DNA from: Acidobacteriota bacterium
Lineage (GTDB): Bacteria > Acidobacteriota > Vicinamibacteria > Vicinamibacterales > UBA2999
Direction: 5' to 3'
Length of the DNA stretch: 64,000 bases
NCBI GenBank assembly: GCA_016192845.1
Contig: JACPTI010000098.1
Location: 27,928 to 91,927, forward strand
Part shown: in pieces, positions 50,671 through 58,723 of the stretch
Numbering within the stretch: the first letter of the stretch is position 1
How the letters are laid out: the number at the start of each line of letters is the position of its first letter
Notes under the pieces: generated by a model
Database searches by the model: none
Seen by the model: the letters and a program-made list of their open reading frames with translations, nothing else
Told to the model about the DNA's origin: nothing
Translations under genes and position numbers: made by a program

Positions 50671-52644
50671 ATGCGTCCAAGTCTGTTCGCCGGGCTTGCC
50701 CTCGCGCTCTCGGTGGCCGTCACCCCGGTGGCGGCGCAGAACGTCCAACATCCCCTCGATCCGCTCAGCTTCCAGGAATATTGGGCCGTACTGGAGGTCC
50801 TGCAGGACACAGGGCATCTGAACGCGGAGACGCGATTCTCGATCGTGAATCTGCGCCAGCCGGACAAGGACATGGTGTGGAACTGGGCAAGGGGACGAGA
50901 TTTTCCCCGCCAGGCCTTCGCGGTCGTGCGGCAGGGCGCCGACGCCTACGAGGCGGTGGTCGACGTGAGACAGCGCCGGCTCGTGTCGTGGACCAGGCTC
51001 GAGGGCGTCCAGCCGAACTGGCTCGATGAAGAGTTCAGGCTGATGGAAAAAGAGGTCAAGTCACACCCCGACTTCATCGCAGCCATGAAGAAGCGCGGCA
51101 TCACCGACTTGACGTTCTATCGATGCCGCGGCGGCCCTCCCGGCTACTTCGGTACCGACGAGCAGCGTGGGCGCCGCATCGCCCACGTCCAGTGCTCCGA
51201 CACGCGGGGCGTGCGCAACACCTGGCCGCGCCAGATCACGGGTCTGACGGCGGTCGTCGATCTGAACGCCAAACAGGTGTTGCGCGTGGTTGACGAGGGC
51301 GTCATCCCGGTGACCAGAGCTGTCGCGGATTACGACCCGACGTCGATCGGTCCGGCGCGGGAGGTCCCAAGTCCGATCCGGATCGATCAGCCGCTCGGGC
51401 CTGGTTTCCGCCTCGACGGCCACGTCGTCGACTGGCAGAAGTGGCGATTCCACGTGCGGCCGGATCAGCGCGTCGGCACCGTCGTCTCGAGCGTAACCTA
51501 TGGCGATCGCGACAGGCCGCGCCAGGTGCTGTACGAAGGCCACCTCTCCGAGATCTTCGTGCCGTACATGGACCCGGCGTTCGACTGGTACCGGCGCAAC
51601 TTCCTCGATGCCGGGGAATTCAGCGCAGGCGGGCTGTTGAAACCGCTCCTGCGCGGTCTCGATTGTCCCGAGGGTGCCGTCTATCTCGACGGACTTATCG
51701 CGGACGATGAAGGACGGCCGAAGACGGTGCCGAACGTGATCTGTCTGTTCGAGCGCGAGGCGGGCGACATGGCCTGGCGGCACTTCTCAGAGGAGGCTGA
51801 GAGCCGGCGCAAGCGCGATCTGGTCGTGCGAAGCGCGGCGGTCCTCGGCAATTACGATTACGTCTTCGACTGGAGCTTTCAGCAGGACGGTTCCATTCGT
51901 GTCGCCGTTGGCGCCACCGGCATCGCCGAAGTGAAATCCACGACCGTGGCGCGAGCCAACGCGCCCCGCGCCACCAACGGCGGCAGCGCCGCGGATACCG
52001 GCGACATGTACGGCCGCTTCGTCGACCAGAACCTCATTGCCGTCAATCACGACCACTATTTCAATTTCCGGCTCGACGTGGACGTGGACGGCCCCGTCAA
52101 CACCTTTGTCGCCGACCGCCTCGTCACGAAGACGCTGCCGGCCGAGAATCCCCGGCGCAGCATCTGGGTGCGCGAGCCGGTGACGGCACGCACCGAGAGC
52201 CAGGCGATGCTGCACATGGACATGGACAGGCCGGCGCTCTGGCGCGTGCTCGGCACCACGCGCACGAACCACGTCGGCTACCCCACCAGCTACCAGCTCA
52301 TGCCGGGAATGACGATCAAGACACTGCTGACACCCGACGACTATCCTCGCCAGCGGGCAGGGTTCATCGATCATCAGTTGTGGGTGACGCCCTACCGGGC
52401 CGAGGAGCGGTATGCCGCCGGCGACTATCCGACGCTCAGCACGCCCGGCCAGGGGTTGCCGGCCTGGACGAAGGCGAATCGCCGGATCGAGCAGAGCGAT
52501 GTCGTCCTCTGGTATACGACCGGGATGCATCACGTCGTGCGGGCGGAGGACTGGCCGGTGATGCCGGTCCTCTGGCACAGCTTCGAGCTGCGCCCGTTCG
52601 ACTTCTTCGACCGGAACCCGGCGTTGGACCTGCCCCGGCGATAG
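50671..52644 (+). CDS. Secreted copper amine oxidase
   Basis: Oxidises primary amines to aldehydes, with hydrogen peroxide and ammonia as products. The 657-residue protein has a signal peptide (MRPSLFAGLALALSVAVTPV, cleaved after AAQ). The tyrosine that becomes topaquinone is Tyr395 in LGNYDYVFDW. The catalytic aspartate is likely that of NFLDAGEF. Copper ligands are the HxH of VNHDHYFNFRLDVDVDG and a third histidine in GMHHVVRAEDWPVMP. The N-terminal small domains (HPLDPLSFQEYWAVLEVLQD) are also present. The gene stands apart from aldehyde dehydrogenases; ammonia released could feed gdhA, which is speculation. Confidence 0.95.
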   Translation: MRPSLFAGLALALSVAVTPVAAQNVQHPLDPLSFQEYWAVLEVLQDTGHLNAETRFSIVNLRQPDKDMVWNWARGRDFPRQAFAVVRQGADAYEAVVDVRQRRLVSWTRLEGVQPNWLDEEFRLMEKEVKSHPDFIAAMKKRGITDLTFYRCRGGPPGYFGTDEQRGRRIAHVQCSDTRGVRNTWPRQITGLTAVVDLNAKQVLRVVDEGVIPVTRAVADYDPTSIGPAREVPSPIRIDQPLGPGFRLDGHVVDWQKWRFHVRPDQRVGTVVSSVTYGDRDRPRQVLYEGHLSEIFVPYMDPAFDWYRRNFLDAGEFSAGGLLKPLLRGLDCPEGAVYLDGLIADDEGRPKTVPNVICLFEREAGDMAWRHFSEEAESRRKRDLVVRSAAVLGNYDYVFDWSFQQDGSIRVAVGATGIAEVKSTTVARANAPRATNGGSAADTGDMYGRFVDQNLIAVNHDHYFNFRLDVDVDGPVNTFVADRLVTKTLPAENPRRSIWVREPVTARTESQAMLHMDMDRPALWRVLGTTRTNHVGYPTSYQLMPGMTIKTLLTPDDYPRQRAGFIDHQLWVTPYRAEERYAAGDYPTLSTPGQGLPAWTKANRRIEQSDVVLWYTTGMHHVVRAEDWPVMPVLWHSFELRPFDFFDRNPALDLPRR

Positions 52645-52653
52645 GTGCGTGGC

Positions 52654-52673
52654 GTCCGGCTTTATAGCCGGAC
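52654..52673. repeat. GTCCGGCT palindrome
   Basis: GTCCGGCTTTATAGCCGGAC, preceded by GTGGC, ten bases after the amine oxidase stop. Confidence 0.8.
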
Positions 52674-52699
52674 CAATGAACCCGAAAAGGATTTGCCTC

Positions 52700-54160
52700 A
52701 TGCGACGCCTCGTGTGTGCCTCCATCCTGTGCCTCGCGGGAGCCGCCTCTGGCATCACCGCACAGGAAGCCGTCGATTTCGCGATGGTCGCGCGCATCAA
52801 GGAGGAAGGGCTCCAGCGCTCGCGGGTCCGTGAGCTGTACCTCACCCTCAGCGATGCGTTCGGTGCACGCCTGACCGCCTCTCCCTCGTACACGCAGGCG
52901 GCGCGGTGGGCCCGCGACCGCTTCGCCGAGTGGGGGCTCGCCAACGCCCGGCTCGAGCCGTTCATGTTCGGCCGGGGATGGTCGCTCGAGAAGGTCTCGG
53001 TCGAGATGACCGCACCGCGCTACCTGCCGCTCATCGCGTACGCCGACGCGTGGACGCCATCGATGACCGGCGTGGTCAACGGACGGGCGGTGTACGTCGG
53101 CGACAAGACGGCCGCGGAGATCCAGGCGATGGCCCCACAGCTTCGCGGCGCCATCGTGCTCGCACGACTGCCGCAGGCGCTCTTCATGGACGGCGACCGG
53201 CCGCAGCCGGGGCTCAGCGATCGACCGGTCCGCACCGGCAACCCGGTCATTCCGCCGACGCGCAGCGTGACGTCCGCGGACGAGCTGCTGCTCCTCCTTC
53301 AGCGTGCGGGCGCGGCTGTGACCTTGAAGCCCAGCGCCTACCGGGACGGCACGGTCGGCGTCACCGGCAATCGCAACACCGCCTCGGACGCGGTCCCCTC
53401 GATCGCCATCGCCGCCGAGCACTACAACATGCTGGCGCGCCTCGCCTCTGCCGGCGTACCGGTGGAGCTCAGGATCGAGCTCCGGACGCGCTACCACGAG
53501 GACGATCTGAACACCTACAACGTGCTCGCCGAGATTCCGGGAACCGACCCGGCGCTCCGTGACGAGGTGGTGCTTGTCGGCGCGCACCTGGACTCGTGGC
53601 ACACCGGCAACGGCGCCACCGACAACGGCGATGGCGTCGTGGGGGTGATGGAAGCGATGCGGATCCTGGCCGCCCTGGGCGTCCGGCCGCGGCGCACGAT
53701 TCGCGCGGCGCTGTGGAGTGGCGAGGAGCAGGGACTCCTGGGGGCGCGCGCGTACCTCCGGCAGCACCTCGCCGACCCGGCCGCCCGCGACAGGCTGGCG
53801 GTGTACCTGAACGACGATCCCGGCAGCGGCCGGACGCTCGGCTTCTACATGGAGGGGAACGCCGCCGCCAAGGCGATCTTCGACGCCTGGCTGGAGCCGC
53901 TGAAAGATCTGGGCATGACGCGGAACATCGTCGAGGGCATCGGCGCCACCGACCACGTGCCGTTCAACGAAGCGGGGCTGCCTGGCTTCAACGCGATCAA
54001 AGACTTCGAGGCGTACGACGAGCGCACCCGCCACACGAACGCCGACTTCCCCGAGCGCGTGACCGACGACGAACTGAAGCAATCCGCCATCGTGCTCGCG
54101 GTCTTCGCGTGGCACGCGGCGGTGCGCGACGGGAAGATCCCGCGCGCGGTCCGGCCGTAG
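52700..54160 (+). CDS. Secreted M28-family zinc aminopeptidase
   Basis: A 486-residue exported peptidase (signal MRRLVCASILCLAGAASGIT, cleaved after AQ). A protease-associated domain (residues about 120-230) interrupts the fold. Zinc ligands are seen in GAHLDSWHTGNGATDNGDG (His, Asp), WSGEEQGLLGARAY (catalytic Glu and ligand Glu), YLNDDPGSG (Asp) and HTNADF (His). The start at 52700 has AAAAGGA eight bases upstream; in-frame starts at 52676 and 52649 lie in or next to a palindrome. The enzyme would trim peptides outside the cytoplasm. Confidence 0.92.
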   Translation: MRRLVCASILCLAGAASGITAQEAVDFAMVARIKEEGLQRSRVRELYLTLSDAFGARLTASPSYTQAARWARDRFAEWGLANARLEPFMFGRGWSLEKVSVEMTAPRYLPLIAYADAWTPSMTGVVNGRAVYVGDKTAAEIQAMAPQLRGAIVLARLPQALFMDGDRPQPGLSDRPVRTGNPVIPPTRSVTSADELLLLLQRAGAAVTLKPSAYRDGTVGVTGNRNTASDAVPSIAIAAEHYNMLARLASAGVPVELRIELRTRYHEDDLNTYNVLAEIPGTDPALRDEVVLVGAHLDSWHTGNGATDNGDGVVGVMEAMRILAALGVRPRRTIRAALWSGEEQGLLGARAYLRQHLADPAARDRLAVYLNDDPGSGRTLGFYMEGNAAAKAIFDAWLEPLKDLGMTRNIVEGIGATDHVPFNEAGLPGFNAIKDFEAYDERTRHTNADFPERVTDDELKQSAIVLAVFAWHAAVRDGKIPRAVRP

Positions 54161-54166
54161 GACCGA

Positions 54167-55237
54167 TCAATTCGCCGGCACGAGGCGCCGCAGCTCCTCG
54201 AACCAGTTTTGGACCACGACGATGTGCGCAGCCTCTCGACCGATCGGAGCGGCAAAGATGAAGCGGTCCCCCGTCCGAGACGTGTCGTAGCGGCCGCCGG
54301 AGACGGCGTATCGGCCAACACCGAACAATTCCTGCGGCTTGCCGAACTTGAGAATGGCGCCAGCCTCGACCGGTACCGCCATCAGGCTGGTGGCGCCTCG
54401 ATAGAACAGCTCCTTCCCGCTGGGGCTCCACAGCGGTTCCGTGCCACCACCCGTTGATGCTTGCCACTGCCCACTCTCCACGCTGGGGAAGGGCCGCACG
54501 TAGACTTCCGGTCGTCCTGACTCATTCGACTCGTACGCGATCCAACGCCCGTCCGCCGAAAGTGTGGGAGAGACCTCATTGAAGTCGGTGTGCAGCAGTG
54601 CTTTGGTCTGCCGGTCGCCTTCCATGGCAAGGAGCGACACGTCGCACGCCGCCAGGAGGTGGGTACGACATTCCGCGAATACCAACGTCCGCCCGTCCTT
54701 TCCCCAGGCAAATGGGAACTCGTTCTGCGATGCCGTCGTCAGGCGCTCGACGGTCCCCGCGCCATCGGCCCTCGCCCAGTACAGGTCGAAGCTCTTCTCC
54801 CGATTCGAGCTGAAGACGACGCGCTCGCCGTCCGGCGTCCAGAGCGGCGCGACGTCGGTGGCGGGACCAAAGGTCAGCCGCGTCGTGGTGCTCCGAGCCA
54901 CGTCGTGGATCCAGATATCGCCGGCGGCAGCAACGGCGACGCGCTGCCCATCCGGCGACACGCGCGGCGCCGAGTAGTCGCGCGGCTCCATCGCGAGCGC
55001 CTCTTCGCGACCATCTCGCCCCTCCCAGGCTACGGTGCGTCCACCCGTCGCACCCGTTCCCGGCACATACACCAGCGTCCCGTTCTCGGACAGCCAGTAA
55101 TCGGCCGCCGTGATCCGTCTGATGTCTTCAAGAAGCGCAACCGGATTGCCCGCGACTTCGAGCCGGTCCACGTCGAACGGCGCCGCCATCAGTGTGGTGC
55201 CGCGTGCGAATACGAGGTGGCCCGACGACGCAGAGAA
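54167..55237 (-). pseudogene. Duplicate of the C-terminal half of the kinase-TolB gene
   Basis: From LRFSASSGHLVFARGTTLMA to the stop, about 357 codons align without gaps of note to the last 350 or so residues of the kinase at 58724-61387, for example both have NPVALLEDIRR/DPVALLEDIRR and SWFEELRRLVP. The kinase domain, membrane helix and first propeller blades are absent. Homology ends abruptly at about 55237 and a propeller gene follows 37 bases further on. An ATG at 55189 could still start a 340-residue propeller fragment, but without a signal peptide. This is most likely a truncated copy. Confidence 0.8.
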
Positions 55238-55274
55238 CCGAAGTCGGCCGGCGCCCGACAGGCGCGATCGCGAC

Positions 55275-56402
55275 CTATCGTCTGACGTATTTCGTCAGTC
55301 CGCCTCCGGCGGCAGGACGCGAGCCGGGCCCCTCCGCAGCGTACACGTTGCCATCCGCGTCGACTGCCACGCCTTCCCCGGCCACGCCCAGCGGCCGCGT
55401 GTCCGAGAAGTGCGGCGGAATGAACGCCGTCACCCGGTCCTCGGTGGCTCTGCCGATCCGCACTCCGGTTCTCCAGTTCGGATGGCGGACCTGATCTGAC
55501 TCCGAATCGATCGCGTACAGCGTGTCGTCGGCCGTGATGAACAGATCGCTGACACGGCCGAACTGGTAGTACGAGTCGATGTAGTTGCCATCCTGATCGA
55601 AGATCTGAATTCGATGGTTTCCGCGGTCCGTCACGAACAGACGACCGCGGGAGTCGAACGCCATCGCGTGCGGCGTTCGGAACTCGCCGCGTCCCGAGCC
55701 TATCCGGCCCCACTCCTTGATGAACTTGCCGTCTCTCGTGAACTTCATGATCCGTCCCGTGGAACCGGGAGGCGGATTGTCGTTCTGCCCGCTGTGACCG
55801 TCCGCCACGAAAATGTCGCCGTTGGGCGCTGTGATCACATCGCACGGCTGATTGAACGTGTCGGGGCCGCTTCCGGCCACGCCGGCCCGGCCCAGCCGCA
55901 TCAAGACCTTGCCGTCGGGGCTGAACTTGATCACCTGGTGCCCCTTGGTCCCCGCCTTGTTCGCCGCAAAATCGGTCACCCAGACGTTGCCCTCGCGGTC
56001 CACGTGGAGGCCGTGAGGCACCACGAACAGCCCCGCGCCAAAGCTCGTCAGGAGCTTTCCGGTGTGTCGGTCGAACTTGAGGATCGGATCCACCTTCGAG
56101 GTGTCGCAGGCGCCGGCGGCCAGATCGACCGCGCCACACCGGTCATAGGCCCAGATGTGCCCATCGGGGCCGATCGCGATGCCCGCCGACGATCCCCACA
56201 CCCGCCCGCCGGGCAGCGGTCCCCACTCCTTGATGATCGTCGGCGTCGGATTGGGCAGCGGCCTGGCGGCCGGGTCGGAGATGACCGGAGCGAAGAAGGG
56301 CCCAAATCCGCCACGGGACTGCGCCTGCGGCCATTCCGCCGAGGCAACGATGACCGCGATGGCCGCCAGCGCGGCGACTTTCAACCGATTCGACAGTGAC
56401 AT
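55275..56402 (-). CDS. Secreted NHL/PAL-like beta-propeller protein A
   Basis: A 375-residue exported protein (MSLSNRLKVAALAAIAVIVA, cleaved near AQS). NHL repeats are clear: GIAIGPDGHIWAYDRCG, GLHVDREGNVWVTDFAANKA, DVITAPNGDIFVADGHSG, and AMAFDSRGRLFVTDRGNHRI. The arrangement, with a cysteine pair in YDRCGAVDLAAGACDTSKVD, resembles peptidyl-alpha-hydroxyglycine alpha-amidating lyase, though catalytic residues were not checked against a structure. GGGAGAG lies seven bases before the ATG. First of three paralogues counted from the fragment. Confidence 0.85.
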   Translation of the reverse strand: MSLSNRLKVAALAAIAVIVASAEWPQAQSRGGFGPFFAPVISDPAARPLPNPTPTIIKEWGPLPGGRVWGSSAGIAIGPDGHIWAYDRCGAVDLAAGACDTSKVDPILKFDRHTGKLLTSFGAGLFVVPHGLHVDREGNVWVTDFAANKAGTKGHQVIKFSPDGKVLMRLGRAGVAGSGPDTFNQPCDVITAPNGDIFVADGHSGQNDNPPPGSTGRIMKFTRDGKFIKEWGRIGSGRGEFRTPHAMAFDSRGRLFVTDRGNHRIQIFDQDGNYIDSYYQFGRVSDLFITADDTLYAIDSESDQVRHPNWRTGVRIGRATEDRVTAFIPPHFSDTRPLGVAGEGVAVDADGNVYAAEGPGSRPAAGGGLTKYVRR

Positions 56403-56431
56403 GATGACTCTCCCATCGCAGAAGTGACGGT

Positions 56432-57547
56432 TTAGCGCGAGCCCCGCGGGCGGAAGGCGTTCCCCAGGACCTCAGGCGGTCTGAATGGGACGTACCGCAC
56501 CAGCCGTTGCCGGGCGACTTCGCCCGCGTAGATGTTGCCGTTGAAATCGACGCCGAGGAACTCGATGCCCGCCCCTACATCCTCCTCATGATGAGGAATG
56601 AAGTGCGTCACCCACGCTTGTTCGCTCTTCAGGCTGCCGATCCGGATGCCCTTCTCCCAGCCGAAGTTGCTCCGCCACGGATCGGGCGGGCCGCTGCGGT
56701 CGGTCCCCGACAGGCCGTCGCCCGCGTAGAGGACGTCGTTGCGGTCGATGAAGAGGCCGCTCGGCTTGCCGTAGTGCGTCCAGATATACAGCAGCTTCCC
56801 GGACGGGTCGAACACCTGGATCCGGCTGTTGCCGCGATCCGCTACGTAGACCCGGCCCCGGGAGTCGATCTTGATGTCGTGCGGATCGGAGAAGCGCCCC
56901 GCCTCCTTGCTCTCGGATCCGACGCCGCCGCCGATGGCGAGCAGGAACTTGCCGTCGCGCGAAAACTTCACGATGCGGTTGTTCCCGCCCCGATGGCCGT
57001 CCGACACCCAGATATCCCCGTTCTGGGCAACCGCAACCCCCGAGGGCCCGTTGAAGTGATTCGGGCCGTCCCCCCAGACGCCCGCCTGCCCCAGCCGCAT
57101 CACGACCTCGCCGCGCTTGGTGAGCTTGAACACCTGGTGCCCCATCCCCAGCTTCTCGCCGAGCGCGGCCCGGTCGTCGCCGTGCGACCCGCCTTCGGTG
57201 ACCCACAGGAATCCCTCGTGATCCAGGAAGAAGCCGTGGGGAAACGCGAAGAGTCCCGCGCCGAAGCTGTCGACCAGGTTTCCTTCGAGGTCGAACCTCA
57301 TGATGGGATTCAGCTTCGTCCCCGCGCACTCGTTCTTCCCACAGCGGTCCAGGATCCAGATGTGGCGCCCGTCCGGATCGGGAAGGACGCCGGTGACCGT
57401 CCCCATCGGCCGCCCCGAGGGCATCTTTTCCCAGCCCACGGTGGCGCGGTAGGGGTTCGTCGTCGACGATTGCGCGTGGAATTCTCCGGGCCATACGAGG
57501 CCCAACGCGGCAACGGCCGCCAGCACCTGGCCAACTCGATGGGTCAT
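56432..57547 (-). CDS. Secreted NHL/PAL-like beta-propeller protein B
   Basis: A 371-residue paralogue (signal MTHRVGQVLAAVAALGLVWP). NHL repeats: HIWILDRCGKNECAGTKLNP, FFLDHEGFLWVTEGGSHGDD, GVAVAQNGDIWVSDGHRGGN, DIKIDSRGRVYVADRGNSRI. The cysteine pair is CGKNEC, closer together than in paralogue A. It lies between A and C with 29 and 14 bases to its neighbours, which supports one transcript. Confidence 0.85.
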   Translation of the reverse strand: MTHRVGQVLAAVAALGLVWPGEFHAQSSTTNPYRATVGWEKMPSGRPMGTVTGVLPDPDGRHIWILDRCGKNECAGTKLNPIMRFDLEGNLVDSFGAGLFAFPHGFFLDHEGFLWVTEGGSHGDDRAALGEKLGMGHQVFKLTKRGEVVMRLGQAGVWGDGPNHFNGPSGVAVAQNGDIWVSDGHRGGNNRIVKFSRDGKFLLAIGGGVGSESKEAGRFSDPHDIKIDSRGRVYVADRGNSRIQVFDPSGKLLYIWTHYGKPSGLFIDRNDVLYAGDGLSGTDRSGPPDPWRSNFGWEKGIRIGSLKSEQAWVTHFIPHHEEDVGAGIEFLGVDFNGNIYAGEVARQRLVRYVPFRPPEVLGNAFRPRGSR

Positions 57548-57561
57548 GGCGATTCCTCCTT

Positions 57562-58656
57562 CTACTTGGCTCTGATGTACTTTCTCAATCTGTGGTCCGC
57601 GACGTCTGCCGCGTAGATCGTACCCATGTCGTCAGCGACAATGCCCGAGGCCCCGGAAATGCGGTTCACGTCCGCTTGCGCGAGGTTTGGATCGGGAATG
57701 AACGCCCGCAGCGAGCCGTCGATGGCGCTCCCGACGGTGATGCCCCGCGTCGCGCCCGGATTGACTTTCGAATTCGACTGCGAGTCGCTCACGTACAGCG
57801 TGTCGTCTTTGGAGACGAAGAGGGCGCTCGGCCGACCGAACTGCGTCCACGCGGCGATGAACTTTCCGTCCTGGTCGAACACCTGGACCCGATTGTTCGA
57901 GCGGTCGGCGACGTAGACCCACCCGCGGGAGCCGCCGAGCGAGATGTCGTGCGGCTGGTCGAACTCGCCGGGCCCCGATCCATGGCGACCCCACGTCTTG
58001 ATGAAGCGACCGTCTTTCGAGAACTTCACGACCCGGTCGTTCTTGCCGTGGCCATCGGTCACGAAGATGTTGCCGTTGGGCGCGATGGCGATCCCGGTCG
58101 GCCGATCGAAGGTATCGGGTCCGTTCCCCGCGACACCGGCCTTGCCGAGCGTCATCAGGAGCTTGCCGGTCGGACTGAACTTGAACACCTGGTGGCCGCG
58201 GAGGACGCCGTTCGGCCCACGGGCCGAGATCCCCAGCACGGTTTCGTCCCCGTTCGCGTCGCTGGCCCAGATATTTCCCTCACCATCCACGGTGAAGCCA
58301 TGAGGGAACGCGAACATCCCTCCGCCGATGCTGGTGAGCAGCCGGCCTGACGGATCGAATTGCAGAATCGGGGGGTCGGACCGGCCGACGCACGTCGCGG
58401 CGCCGGCGGGTTCGGTATTGAAGCAGCGGTGAAAGACCCAGATGTTGCCCTTCGGATCGAGATCCGCCCGAATCAACTCTCCCCATCGGCCGCCGTTCAT
58501 GCTGGTCGGGAGCGTCGGCCACCCCTCCACGAGGCGATAAGGGTTGGGCAGTCTGGTCTGCGGCGTCGATGGAGGTTGCTGGCTTTGTGCAGCTCCGCCG
58601 GAGGTGAGGATCGTTCCGATTACGACGAGGCGCACCATTCGAACTCTCTGCGACAC
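57562..58656 (-). CDS. Secreted NHL/PAL-like beta-propeller protein C
   Basis: A 364-residue paralogue (signal within MSQRVRMVRLVVIGTILTSG, cleaved near AQS; an internal ATG at residue 7 is an alternative start). NHL repeats: NIWVFHRCFNTEPAGAATCV, GFTVDGEGNIWASDANGDET, GIAIAPNGNIFVTDGHGKND, DISLGGSRGWVYVADRSNNR. First gene of the A-B-C operon in transcription order, preceded by the palindrome at 58686. Confidence 0.85.
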   Translation of the reverse strand: MSQRVRMVRLVVIGTILTSGGAAQSQQPPSTPQTRLPNPYRLVEGWPTLPTSMNGGRWGELIRADLDPKGNIWVFHRCFNTEPAGAATCVGRSDPPILQFDPSGRLLTSIGGGMFAFPHGFTVDGEGNIWASDANGDETVLGISARGPNGVLRGHQVFKFSPTGKLLMTLGKAGVAGNGPDTFDRPTGIAIAPNGNIFVTDGHGKNDRVVKFSKDGRFIKTWGRHGSGPGEFDQPHDISLGGSRGWVYVADRSNNRVQVFDQDGKFIAAWTQFGRPSALFVSKDDTLYVSDSQSNSKVNPGATRGITVGSAIDGSLRAFIPDPNLAQADVNRISGASGIVADDMGTIYAADVADHRLRKYIRAK

Positions 58657-58685
58657 GTCGCCCTCCTTGCAGCGCGTTTCACCGG

Positions 58686-58703
58686 GTCCGGCTAAAGCCG
58701 GAC
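58686..58703. repeat. GTCCGGCT palindrome
   Basis: GTCCGGCTAAAGCCGGAC followed by ACTACGTACG; between the kinase stop and the propeller C gene. Confidence 0.85.
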
Positions 58704-58723
58704 ACTACGTACGCGGTCACCGT

